Below are positions 21,101 through 30,364 of a stretch of 64,000 nucleotides of DNA, piece by piece. Where the stretch lies: assembly GCA_964019425.1 (NCBI GenBank), contig OZ025797.1, positions 1,085,777 to 1,149,776 on the forward strand. The letters run 5' to 3'. The notes beneath the pieces are model-generated. The model was not told the origin of the DNA. It saw only the letters and a list, made by a program, of their open reading frames with translations, and ran no database searches. The position numbers and the translations under genes are program-made. Positions within the stretch are counted from its first letter, which is position 1, and every line of letters starts with the position of its first letter. Source of the DNA: Flectonema sp. DT1601 (lineage: Eukaryota > Euglenozoa > Diplonemea > Diplonemida > Diplonemidae).

Positions 21101-22256
21101 CAGCTCCATCGGCACCGGTAGCTCCATCGGCACCGGCAGCTCCGTCAGCGGTTGCTCCGGCGTCATCACCACCATCCGTTCCGTAGTTGTGCGCAGTGCT
21201 TTTTGTGTCTGCACTCATCTGATTGTTGTTGACTTCCTTACAGTTCGTTCCGAGAGTTTTACCTGGACAAACCCTAGTAATAGTGGCAACAATGACCTTC
21301 TGTTGGGTGGCATCACCATCAGTAGTAGATAGCTTAGCAGTAAAAGCAGAAGTAATTGTAGAGAATGAGTCAATAGAAGTTGCCTGCATGTATGACAGAC
21401 CCTGTGGAAGTTTAATCGAAAATGCAACAGTTCCAGATGGTGAACTCTGTGGAAGTGAAGTAATCTCTGGAGGAGTCAATACAACAATTCCTCCAATGGC
21501 TGGTGTCGCAACGAGGGAAGAAACGATGGAGGCAGCGACTTGCACTGAGATCTGACCGATCTCAGAGGAGATGCGAATCTTGACGTAAGAAGAGCCAGAA
21601 GTTGTGAAAGCCTGCAGGGCATTCGTGCTACCACCAGTATTAGCGTCAGCATCTGCATTGGCGTCGGCATCCGCGTTGGCGTTAGCATCGGCGTCGGCGT
21701 CGGCGTTTGCGTCAGCATCAGCATCAGCATCACCAGTAGTAGGGCTAACACTTCGTGATAGTATGGTAGCACGATCAATGCACGGACCTGATTTGCTTGC
21801 GCAGAGAGCTGACATGACAATGAGCGGTTTAACGTGTGAAGATGTGGCTGTAGTTGGGGGAGTACTTCCATCTCCAGTATTGGCAGCGGCGTCATCTCCA
21901 GTGTTGGCAGCGGCGTCATCTCCAGTGTTGGCAGTGTTGGTGTCACCAGTGTTATCGCCAGCACCATCACTCAAGACTGAGATCTCTCTGGAATTCCAAC
22001 CCGGTAAGAGTTTATTTAACTCAGCTGTTATTAACTGATCGAGTTCCTTAAGAGCTACAGGACTTGATGTAATCGAGTAGTTAACCTGCATAGAGATACC
22101 CAATGTAGCACTTTCATCACCAGGGACGCTTGCTGGAGGTGATCCGCCTCCGCCACCTCCTCCGTCGCTTCCAACCTGTTCAACTCTGGTCACCCCAGAG
22201 ATGAACATTCCTATCCAGAATATTAACATACATGTTCCGGCTAATAGTTTAAACAT
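18126..22256 (-). CDS. NADPH oxidase/ferric reductase-like protein with large repeat-bearing ectodomain, paralogue 1
   Basis: 1376 aa. An N-terminal hydrophobic helix (residues about 4-22) acts as signal or anchor. Residues about 50-720 are a predicted extracellular region with three related beta-rich modules, each interrupted by low-complexity repeats (Asp-Ala-Asn, and Gly-x-y triplets such as GADGAT). A membrane-proximal domain ([10 protein letters not shown] ... [10 protein letters not shown]) leads into a ferric-reductase transmembrane core. Two His pairs fit bis-heme ligation: H980/H994 (FHKKLG, TAHGLG) and H1079/H1092. The cytosolic part has the FAD motif EWHPLSLSS, the NAD(P)H glycine loop CTGGVGVTP, and CGPGG near the end. 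From the family: it moves electrons from NAD(P)H across the membrane to oxygen or metal. No EF-hands are seen, so calcium control is not evident. NOX versus ferric reductase cannot be settled by eye. Confidence 0.88.
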   Translation of the reverse strand: MFKLLAGTCMLIFWIGMFISGVTRVEQVGSDGGGGGGGSPPASVPGDESATLGISMQVNYSITSSPVALKELDQLITAELNKLLPGWNSREISVLSDGAGDNTGDTNTANTGDDAAANTGDDAAANTGDGSTPPTTATSSHVKPLIVMSALCASKSGPCIDRATILSRSVSPTTGDADADADANADADADANANADADANADADANTGGSTNALQAFTTSGSSYVKIRISSEIGQISVQVAASIVSSLVATPAIGGIVVLTPPEITSLPQSSPSGTVAFSIKLPQGLSYMQATSIDSFSTITSAFTAKLSTTDGDATQQKVIVATITRVCPGKTLGTNCKEVNNNQMSADTKSTAHNYGTDGGDDAGATADGAAGADGATGADGAAGADGATGADGAAGADGAAGADGATGADGATGNDGATGDDGAAGNDGAAGDDGGNDGGDGGNTDSVTEMYIEITLRSVDSQTAEAAATDATTKVVVGTSLDGFVVTSDVVVLESPFMEYVYSVNYGITCDFGFITNDANLDKFLRSAEDSLYSHIMVPKTVAHSYGNDAAGTDGTDGTDGTNGADGAGADGAADGTDGTDGTDGTGGSGKTKLPSHTSRLHVYTTRLCIIDNTHLLGCDKVTTLTRYGSPLPPISTVPGGFPAGAILVELTIKDSVNLKLNLDNAVGAITNEGKQVGYNLVVNPKLVVIKEGTETANQGADADANTNADADAAADADADARYSHVLADGADGNAGDAATGDATTGDAATGGDGAADGGAATTDGADGTTDGADGTTDGGDGTNGDGAPAPRSNSRWEPKYGVIDGQGCATHDGCNGLQPYYVWSKMIGTESHQRGGMIYFEWRGSNGDTIAFLLASWVGIFCVMAIVGFVLKNSHQKHLCPIPGSAAHYIDFYSPVPLRTTWAELCVSMWILGWIALSFAYVHNHALINNLVGKVPRGFGGAVAGMLVLQLFPVSRNSVLLWSFGIPFERALKFHKKLGLWIWIFMTAHGLGMWISHAQYFANGTPNYSTQSYFNGLSSGEAIKQGLNRILRWEIGYPHGPPAAGFIAWLCMCCMGVTAVFLRRQQWNLFVTIHCLYAVLYPMAWIHYPSLMIYSGIPLILYVIDLYARNIFSTGARLVDVTFSGEAGITRLRIAKSGFRFEPFQWVLVKIGGHGAAAQEWHPLSLSSRPSDIVDKETMFNLHVKNMGHNQWSGMYGVTTANSIQIQGPWGRPSFSWQNYENIYLCTGGVGVTPALSFLDFVSSSKKTNLGKLQKVTLVWTARGSSVFNAFYKDLSAIMSTDPSDKSAVEIEWRFYDTSTNPSSEASFTCDLESGPTTFKIINARPNWSEVLGAAHGKSAIFACGPGGMIKDVEVIAHRNRIAFHKEVFLL
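20925..21165 (-). repeat. Minisatellite encoding collagen-like Gly-x-y triplets
   Basis: Within paralogue 1, 9- and 18-bp units encode Gly-Ala-Asp, Gly-Ala-Thr and Gly-Ala-Ala triplets with Gly at every third residue for more than 60 residues, then Gly-Asn-Asp and Gly-Asp-Asp variants. There is no proline, unlike animal collagen. Further short Gly-Thr-Asp and Asp-Ala-Asn tracts occur at about 19890-20140, 20480-20600 and 21630-21740. Confidence 0.8.
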
Positions 22257-22279
22257 TTTTGTGAACTTTAGCGGTTCAG

Positions 22280-22405
22280 CTGAAATTGAAAAAAAAAAAA
22301 AAAAGAAAATAATAATAATAATAATAATTAAATCTAAGCATACATAATTAAGAACAGAACAGGGCTAATAATAAAAATAAACCTGACTAAAACATCTTCA
22401 CCTAC
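22280..22405 (-). other. Probable 126-nt 5'-UTR intron of NOX-like paralogue 1
   Basis: On the minus strand, donor GTAGGTG follows GGCAAG and the acceptor TTTCAG ends 23 nt before the ATG, preceded by a T-rich tract. The spacing resembles the 124-nt introns of the other two NOX-like genes. Confidence 0.65.
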
Positions 22406-22489
22406 CTTGCCGAAGATAAAAAAGATGTGAAACACCACAGCTCGATTGGTTAGCAGCACTGCTCAGAAGAGATGGGGGGATACGACGCT

Positions 22490-22498
22490 CTATTTATA
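22490..22498 (-). promoter_or_regulatory. TATA box of NOX-like paralogue 1
   Basis: TATAAATAG on the minus strand, about 85 nt upstream of the predicted donor of the 5'-UTR intron. A CCAAT sequence lies downstream at about 22444-22448 and is not in the usual position. Confidence 0.55.
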
Positions 22499-25400
22499 AT
22501 TATCTGCCATGTAAAAGTAACATAAATTTACTTTATACGAAATCAGTAATAAGCAACAGCAAGCGAAAGTAACCCGCTGGGGAAAAAAAAGAAAACAGGA
22601 AGGGAGGTTGTGAGTGATTTAAGAATAAAACTGGGTAGTAGGGAAAATATTTCAACCCCTATTTTTTTTTTTTTTTTTTTTTTTTATTACATGTAACAAC
22701 AGTTAGAATATGCCTTCCCCCTTTTTTTTTTTTTTTTTTTTGTTATTCTGTCTTTTTTTTCTTTTCTTTATTTTTTTTTTTTAAACTGTATTTTTTTTTC
22801 TTAAATCCCCCCTGTAATTTACTAATCCGGGTGCCATTTCTCAACCTTCTTGTTCTTTACAAAAAACGACAAAAAAAAACGGCAAGGGAAAAAAAAAAAA
22901 AAAGAAGAAAAAAAAACAGAGGAGAAGGAAATTACAAATATAAGGGAAAAGAAGGATTACCGCGAAAGCGATAACTCAATCCAACTAAAAAAGTGTGTTC
23001 TGAAAAGTGGAGAGGCAAATACAAGGTGAGTGGATGGTAAAAAAAGAAGAAGAAAAAAAAACTACCACAATGTGAATTTCAAATATTTCGTTGAATTAAT
23101 TTGGTCACTACACCCAATGCGTACTGAGTGACGCCAAAAGCAAGTCTGCAGCCGGCACTTAACTTGCTATGTGGATATCAAAGGGTTTCTTTTTTTTTTT
23201 TCTTTTTCCTCCTTCCATCAAAAAAAAAAAAAAAAAAAAAAAAAGGGGGATGCTATCAGAGAGGTAAAAAAGTAGGGAAAACAAAATAAAATAAACAACA
23301 ATTAAACACAGCTTTCCTCTAGATTCACGAGTTATGTGTGCAATTAAACCAACAATATCAATATAGAAAAAGGCAACCAGCTCCTCCGTTGTGGCAGCAG
23401 TTTTGGTTGCTGGTGTGACTGTTTTTTTTCTTGTTTTTTTTTTTTTTAATTTTTTTTTTTTTTTTTCCCCTTTTGTGCCTCATCTGTGCATATAAGTCAT
23501 GTATAAAAAAAAAATATAAAATTTAGAAAAAAAGACAAAAAAGAAAAATCACCAACAATCATTTTATCCTTCTTTTTTTTTTTTTTTTTTTTTTTTTGCA
23601 GAAGGGATCGCTGCCACAAGTGTACCTCACTGGTTTGAGATGTATAAAAAAAGCTAGTTAATTAAAGCTGCATATGAGTACAAAGCATAAACGCCCAATT
23701 TGGTTTTTAGAGACGCACTGACTGTGCTAGAGCGGTATATTTATCCGAATTGCAGACGTCCTTACCTGTTAATTATTGCTTTCCTGGGAGGGAAAAAAAA
23801 AGAATGAAAAAAAAAGAGAAGAAAAAAAGGGATGTGAAATGTGAAAATAACTTTGTTAATAGTTAGAGGGTTAAAAGGGAAAAAAAAAAAAAAAAAAAAA
23901 GTAAAAAAAAAAGTAAAAAAGTAAAAGTGATTATTATTATATTAATAGCTAATTATTTTCTGATTTATATCGGACCAGGCAGATAGGCCAGGAAAGAATA
24001 AAAGATAAAATGGAAAATCGCAGGCGGAGAAACACCCACATGTTCTCTGATTGGTGCAAACGTGTATATCGCACACTCAGAGATGGTGCCGGGGATTATT
24101 CATCAATCCGAGTGCCAGTGAAAGCTTACAATATTTTTTGTTGTTTGTTCTTGAAAAGAGAATAAGAAAGTAAAAAAAAAAAAAATTGGCAACTTAGAAA
24201 AATGAAGGATTGGAAGAAAACAAAAAAATATATGCAGTGACGGTTTCACAACACACGAGGTAATATAACACCCCCCGCTATGGAGAACACGTTTTTAGCA
24301 TTTTGCGCATTTTTTTTTACCCAAAAAGAAAAGTTAATTTTAATTCAAAAAAAAAAATGCGCAAAAAAAAAAAAAAAAAAAAAAAACCCCCCCTTTTGAG
24401 AAGTAATAAAAAACCTCACGGGAATTGTGTTTAATAATTGAAAAGTAAAAAAGAAGAAAAGAAAAAAGAAAAAAAGCAGCATTCACACAAATACACTCGT
24501 CCTTTGTGGTCTGCCATCCATAGAACACAATTAACTTTTTTCTTAACTTAATCCAATATAAAAAAAAGTGCGGTATTACACAATGTCCCAAATAAATGAT
24601 CGACATTGCAACAACCTCCTACAGTCCAGTCCCAGAACCTGATGAACTAGTTCTGTGAAATAGCAAGATCCTTTTTTTTTTTTTTTTTTTTTCTTCTTTG
24701 TTCATACAAAAAAGAAAAACATCATTGTATCGAGCACTAGTAAGTTTTTTCCCAATGCAGTACAAAAGTTTTTCTTTTTTGTTGTTGGTTACTGAAAAAA
24801 AAAGACTGGAAAATAAAATTTAAAAAAAAAATCAAAAAGCCTAACGCAGATTCAAGGAGCAGTTAGAGGGAAACTTTTTCAAGCACGACACAGAGAAGTA
24901 CATCGAGAAGTCTGTCTTGTTAGTTCAGTTACCCCTCAGTGACCCGCTGCTTACAGTTACTTAGCAGGCTCCGTCTGTAAATACCAGCAGCCACTAACAG
25001 CTCCACCATGGAATTCAATACAAAATGAAGGGAATCTTAAACGCGTGGGTCAGACATCTTGTTTTTTGTTTTCTTATGTTTTAATGTCTCCAAAAAAAAG
25101 AAAACTCCAACGTCGAGCAAGCGGGAAAAGAACTCATAAAATAACATATCCCAGTTAAAGAGAGGCAACCGAATTGAAGCTGCAAAAAAAAAAAAAGGAA
25201 AATCAAACATAGAAAAGAGTATTATATCGTGCACAAGATATCTGATGTGCGTAAAGAAAAAAAAGAAAGGGATTTGGGAAGAGGACATAAATAAAAATAA
25301 GAAGAAACCACTTAAACGACAACACGTACTATGTATGTATGTATGTGTATATGTATGTTGGATTCGCTTGCCTGCGAGCGAACACAAAGATGTGCGAAAC

Positions 25401-25561
25401 CAATACGTTATGCTGTCACTCTTTTCTTCTTTTTTTACTTAAGATGCAACAATGCTTGTTGTATATTGAACTATTTAAAAAGAAAAAAATGAACTTTTGA
25501 GAAGGGGAAGAGTATGGGGAAATTGGTCTTTATTCAATTCATAGCGAAAATGTACAACCAT
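22499..25561. other. Intergenic, homopolymer-rich, including the 3' flank of NOX-like paralogue 2
   Basis: A/T runs dominate 22660-23950. From about 24020 onwards the sequence is the 3' flank of paralogue 2, which recurs with high similarity at about 27990-30364. It contains an inverted repeat (24301-24366) and a TATG/TG microsatellite at 25330-25355. No gene was recognised. Confidence 0.6.
24301..24366. repeat. Perfect 18-bp inverted repeat around a 30-nt loop
   Basis: TTTTGCGCA followed by a T run is mirrored by an A run followed by TGCGCAAAA. The duplicated copy at about 28213-28276 keeps the GCGCA ends with mismatches. It lies in the 3' flank of the NOX-like genes and could be a small palindrome or an old element end. 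Confidence 0.6.
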
Positions 25562-27727
25562 TTACAACTCAAAGACTTCCTTGTGGAGTGGAACATTGTT
25601 AGCAACTGCGGCCTTCTCAACATCATAGATCAATGCACCAGGTCCACATGCAAATACTGCCGATCCAGGCTGGGCATGGTCAAGAACAGCACCCCAGTTT
25701 GGTCTTCCAAACATAGTTGGAAATGGAATATCTGAGTAGTAGTCCGATGCAGGCTCCTTTTGTGGGAAGTTTGCATTGTTAAGTGGGTTCTCATAGTGGC
25801 TCTGACTTGTGTAGTAAGAAGAAGAATCTCTGCTGTTTATCACCGATGCCTCACTGGCAGAAGTGTTGTGAAGCTGCCACTCAATTCCATTTACGTGAGA
25901 AAGAGCGCGAAGTTCCTTTGCGAATGGTTCGTAACCAGCTTTGCCGCGGAATGCCCAAATCACAATAAGTCTGACGTTGTTGTTCTTAACGTACCTCTGT
26001 GAAGCGTGGAAGTCAATCAAACTTAATATTGCTGTGAATCCGATACCACCAGCGCAGAGATAGATTTCACTGCGGCCTTCCTTGTCGTACTCAACCATAG
26101 GGCGTCCGAATGGTCCCTGGCATGCGAATTTATCACCAACAGAGACCTGTCTTAAATCGTGTGTCCATTCACCTGGTCCCATATCTCTGATGTGCAGTGT
26201 GAAGGTTTCCTCTCTTGCAGTAGAAATAGAGAACGGATGCCATTCTTGTGCTCCCATGTCACCATTCTTCAAAGACACCCACTGGAATGGTTTTAATTCA
26301 GAGATACCCTTCTTGTGCAGAGTCAACTTTACTACATTACCAAAACGCTCAATTCCGAGAACTTCAGCACGGTTTTTGTGACTCTCGTAGTATCTGATAA
26401 GAACATCAACTGCATACAACAACACTGGGATACCACTGAAGATCATTAGTGTTGGGTAATGGATCCACGCAAAGATATAAAGCACGGCATACAAAGTATG
26501 CAAAACAACAAAAATATTCCAATGAGAGCGACGAAGAAACGCTGCAGGCAAAACAACAAACAATGCTACGACCCAAGCAAGGAGTCCAGCAAGTGGAGGG
26601 CCGTGAGGATAACCGATCTCCCATTTAATGATACGCTTGAGTCCTTCTTTTACTGCCTCAGATGTTGAATAGGTGTCGGTGTAGGTTTTGGTACTGTAGT
26701 TTGGACTTCCGTTGTCGAAGTACTGAACATGCGACAACCACATACCCAAACCATGAGCAGTCATAAAGATAAGAATCCAAAGTCCTAACTTCTTGTGGAA
26801 CTTCAGGGCGCGTTCAAAAGGGATTCCGAAAGCGAGAAGCAAAACACTTTTCCTCGCAACAGGGAAAAGCTGTAATGTGAGCATACCAGCTACAATACCA
26901 CCGAGACCTCTTGGAACTTTACCAACCAAGTTATTAATGTACGCGTGGTTGTATACGTACGCAAAACATAATCCTAACCATCCAAGAATCCAGATGCCGA
27001 TGATTAGTTCCGCCCAAGTCGTACGCAGTGGAATTGGAGCGTAAAAGTCAAGGTACCACAGTGGACTCTTTGCTTTTAGAGGTCCGCACAAAGGAAATTG
27101 GTGTGATTTCCGAAGAAAAATAGCTACAAACGCGATGAACAAGAATAGAGCAATCCACGAAAACAAAAGGGCCGCAATAATATCACCGGAATCTCCTCTC
27201 CACTCGAAGTAGATCATTCCTCCCTTTGTGTGTCTATTTCCGGGGACAAACTTAGTCCAAACGTAGTAAGGTTGCTCCGTACCGCGAGCGCAGCCAGTGC
27301 AACCTTGACCATCAATAACTCCGTACTTTGGTCTCCAGACGCCACCATGGCCATCGCCACCATCGCCACCATCGCCACCATCGCCAGCTCCATCGGCTCC
27401 GTCTGCGCCACCTCCGTCATCTCCGTCAAGAGTTTGAATTCGGTGGCCATCACCGCCTGTATCCCCACCTGCGTCACCACCGCCTGCATGTCCGGCAGCA
27501 TCTCCACCCGCATCGCCACCGCCTGCATGTCCGGCAGCATCTCCACCCGCATCGCCGTGGTTTCCGTCCGCGGCGTGTCCATCGGTGTCCCCGTGTCCGC
27601 CATCGCCGCCATCACCGCCATCACCGCCGTCACCATCAGCACCGGCTAACTGTACTCTTGAAACCCCAGCAACGAATATCGTAATCCATGCTACTGACAG
27701 CAGCAATGCTGCTAACAACTTAAACAT
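25562..27727 (-). CDS. NADPH oxidase/ferric reductase-like protein, paralogue 2 (block A)
   Basis: 721 aa. The N-terminal hydrophobic helix (residues about 3-22) is followed by a short Gly/Asp/His-rich ectodomain (about residues 30-130) with Gly-Asp-Gly and GGDAAGHAG units. Next is the same membrane-proximal domain as paralogue 1 ([14 protein letters not shown]) and a ferric-reductase core with about seven more helices. The first heme His pair is H311/H325 and a second pair lies in the VVLHTLYAVL ... WIHY helix. The FAD motif is EWHPFSIS; the nucleotide motifs are CAGGIGFTA and ACGPG. The beta-rich modules of paralogue 1 are absent. It is nearly identical to paralogue 3 in the membrane and cytosolic parts. 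It probably sits in the plasma or a vacuolar membrane; whether it makes superoxide or reduces iron is not decidable here. Confidence 0.88.
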   Translation of the reverse strand: MFKLLAALLLSVAWITIFVAGVSRVQLAGADGDGGDGGDGGDGGHGDTDGHAADGNHGDAGGDAAGHAGGGDAGGDAAGHAGGGDAGGDTGGDGHRIQTLDGDDGGGADGADGAGDGGDGGDGGDGHGGVWRPKYGVIDGQGCTGCARGTEQPYYVWTKFVPGNRHTKGGMIYFEWRGDSGDIIAALLFSWIALFLFIAFVAIFLRKSHQFPLCGPLKAKSPLWYLDFYAPIPLRTTWAELIIGIWILGWLGLCFAYVYNHAYINNLVGKVPRGLGGIVAGMLTLQLFPVARKSVLLLAFGIPFERALKFHKKLGLWILIFMTAHGLGMWLSHVQYFDNGSPNYSTKTYTDTYSTSEAVKEGLKRIIKWEIGYPHGPPLAGLLAWVVALFVVLPAAFLRRSHWNIFVVLHTLYAVLYIFAWIHYPTLMIFSGIPVLLYAVDVLIRYYESHKNRAEVLGIERFGNVVKLTLHKKGISELKPFQWVSLKNGDMGAQEWHPFSISTAREETFTLHIRDMGPGEWTHDLRQVSVGDKFACQGPFGRPMVEYDKEGRSEIYLCAGGIGFTAILSLIDFHASQRYVKNNNVRLIVIWAFRGKAGYEPFAKELRALSHVNGIEWQLHNTSASEASVINSRDSSSYYTSQSHYENPLNNANFPQKEPASDYYSDIPFPTMFGRPNWGAVLDHAQPGSAVFACGPGALIYDVEKAAVANNVPLHKEVFEL

Positions 27728-27740
27728 ACTTGTTTGTTAT

Positions 27741-27864
27741 CTGAAGACATAATGTAACCAATACAAGGAACCAAAACACATTCTGGAGTTTCCCACCACG
27801 TCTGCATCTTCTACCTATTCTGGGTCAGTTCTGCCCAAGCAGTTTCGAGATCGAATCTACTTAC
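27741..27864 (-). other. Probable 124-nt 5'-UTR intron of NOX-like paralogue 2
   Basis: Donor GTAAGTAG and acceptor TGTCTTCAG on the minus strand. The acceptor ends 13 nt before the ATG. The same intron, of the same length, is present in block B. Confidence 0.75.
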
Positions 27865-27920
27865 CCACCTCACGGTGTGCCATGCATCTTCTGGAGTACA
27901 AATAAGTAATCACAAATATA

Positions 27921-27931
27921 TTTATTTTATA
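27921..27931 (-). promoter_or_regulatory. TATA box of NOX-like paralogue 2
   Basis: TATAAAATAAA on the minus strand, about 57 nt upstream of the predicted 5'-UTR donor. It is conserved in block B. Confidence 0.65.
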
Positions 27932-27989
27932 GCACTGCAGCTTGAAGCCTTCACTCGTCGTACAGACTTATGTGAGCCACAAATGCTGA

Positions 27990-28271
27990 GAGGATAGGCG
28001 CAACTGTGTATATCGCACACTCAGAGATGGGTGTCGGGACGTCATCAATCCGAGTGCCAGTGAAAGCTTACAATTTTTTTTTTTTTTTTTTGAATAAGAA
28101 AATGTCAACTTAGAGAAAAATGTAGGGGGTTGGAAAACAAAAAAAATATGCAGTGACGGTTTCACAACACGAGGTAATAAACACCTCCCGCTATGGAGAA
28201 CACGTTTTTAGCATTTTGCGCACTTTTTTTTACCTAAAAAAAAAAGTTAATTTTTATTTTAAAAAATGCGC

Positions 28272-28302
<31 letters not shown>

Positions 28303-28883
28303 AAAACCTCTAACTCCACACAAGGTTTTGCCTGATTCGCTGATTTCACCACAAAGTTTAACCGCCAATTCCAAAAAAAAAAAAAAAAACTGTGATATGA
28401 GGTGAGAGGCAAACATAGCAGGAGATAGCCAAGAACACAAACGGTCAAGGATGTGCTGACTTGGGAAATGATAAAGTAATCATTTTTCTGAAACTTCTGC
28501 TGAGTACATGCACTTGTTTCTTGACATGCAGGAACTCGGGCAGCACTGCGCTCTTGATAATTCAAGGTAGCCTTAAAAAAGCTCTCACGCCTGCATGAGT
28601 TAGATACCCTGATAACCCGATCAGAATCAGGAGTGTCGCATTGACCTTGAAACTCGGTTGGTACGACGTGTAAAAGAACCAGAGTTCTCTGTAAGGTGAC
28701 CCAACCCTGCACACATACCGTACTCAGTAAAACTTTCAGGATGAGAACTAGTCTGTGATTTATGGAAAGTTTGAAGCCGGTTGAAAACATATTCAAACGT
28801 CATCAGTGGAGCTGGCGGTTTTTTCAAACTTTGCTCTGAAATTTACAATTTCGAAAGATGCTGTGCGGAATTCGGGATTTTCC

Positions 28884-28916
<33 letters not shown>

Positions 28917-30364
28917 CTTGAGAAGTAATAAAAAACCTCGCGGGAATTGTGTTTAATAATTGAAAAGTAAAAAAGAAGAAAAGAAAAAAGAAAAAAGCAG
29001 CATTCACACAAATACACTCGTCCTTTGTGGTCTGCCATCCATAGAACACAATTAACTTTTTTCTTAACTTAATCCAATATAAAAAAAGTGCGGTATTACA
29101 CAATGTCCCAAATAAATGATCGACATTGCAACAACCTCCTACAGTCCAGTCCCAGAACCTGATGAACTAGTTCTGTGAAATAGCAAGATCCTTTTTTTTT
29201 TTTTTTTTTCTTCTTTTTTTTTTTCTTCTTTCATACAAAAAAACACCATGGTAACATGGATGTATCGAGCGCTGGTGTAATTACGTTTTCCCAGTGCATG
29301 CAAAAAAAAAAAAACAATTCTTTTTATTTCTTTGGATACTGAAAAAAGACTGAAAATAAAAATCAAAAAGCCTAACACGCAGATTCAGGAAGGAGCAGTT
29401 AGAGGGAAACTTTTTCGAGCACGACACAGAGAAGTACATCGAGAAGTCTGTCTTGTTAGTTCAGTTACCCCTCAGTGACCCACTGCTTACAGTTACTTAG
29501 CAGGCTCCGTCTGTAAATACCAGCAGCCACTAACAGCTCCACCATGGAATTCAATACAAAATGAAGGGAATCTTTAACGTGTGGGTTAGACGTCTTGTTT
29601 TTTGTTTTCTTATGTTTTAATGTCTCCAAAAAAAATAAAGAAAAAAAAACAGTAGAGAAAGTGGGAAAAAAAGGGATGAAACTTTGACAATGTAAAAAAC
29701 AACTTTTTGGTATTAATATAAAATTAATATCAAGTACTTGAAAAAAAATTGTTAATCAAAGAAAAAGTACGTTTAAAAAAGGGAAATATACTATATTGTG
29801 TCATGTTAACCAGAAACTGATGACGGATCCGGTGGAGATAATTGGTGATAGCCCGACAATGTAAAAACAGTAATACTAAAATAGTAATAAGTTAAACTCG
29901 CAGAGAGGGGAAAAAAGAACTCACAAAATAGTACATTAAGAGAGGTAACTGGGAATTAAAGATGCAAAAAAAAAAAAAAAAAAAAGAAGAAAACATATAG
30001 GGAGAATAGAAAAAAAGTATTTTATCGTGCACAAAATATCTGATGTGCGTAAAGAAAAAAAAAGAAAACAAATGATTTGGGAAGAGGACATAAATAAAAA
30101 TAAGAAGAAACCACTTAAACGACAACACGTACTATGTATGTATGTATGTGTATATGTATGTTGGATTCGCTTGCCTGCGAGCGAACACAAAGATGTGCGA
30201 AACCAATACGTTATGCTGTCACTCTTTTCTTCTTTTTTTACTTAAGATGCAACAATGCTTGTTGTAAATAGAACTATTTAAAAAGAAAAAAATGAACTTT
30301 TGAGAAGGGGAAGAGTATGGGGAAATTGGTCTTTATTCAATTCATAGCGAAAATGTACAACCAT
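27990..30364. other. Intergenic 3' flank of NOX-like paralogue 3 (block B)
   Basis: A copy of the block A flank with an added 585-bp inserted element (28300-28884) and extra A-rich sequence near 29640-29880. No coding gene was recognised. The microsatellite of TATG units recurs at 30133-30160. Confidence 0.65.
28300..28884. mobile_element. 585-bp insertion with 22-bp terminal inverted repeats (MITE-like)
   Basis: The ends are GGGAAAACCTCTAACTCCAC and, read inward from the other side, GGGAAAATCCCGAATTCCGC; 17 of 22 positions match and four of the five mismatches are transitions. The element is flanked on both sides by A runs. The corresponding site in block A (24361-24390) is one uninterrupted A run, so this is a filled site against an empty site. 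No transposase is encoded; a 180-codon frame on the minus strand ends in homopolymer and looks spurious. A target duplication cannot be measured because the site is poly(A). It is probably a non-autonomous DNA transposon. Confidence 0.75.

Noticed and set aside
20859-21332. Plus-strand Ser/Gly- and Ala/Pro-rich ORFs over the NOX ectodomain
   Set aside because: They are shadows of the collagen-like coding minisatellite. The minus frame leads into a conserved reductase domain.
28254-28796. 180-codon minus-strand ORF in the 585-bp insertion
   Set aside because: It ends in a homopolymer, crosses the element boundary and shows no transposase motif.
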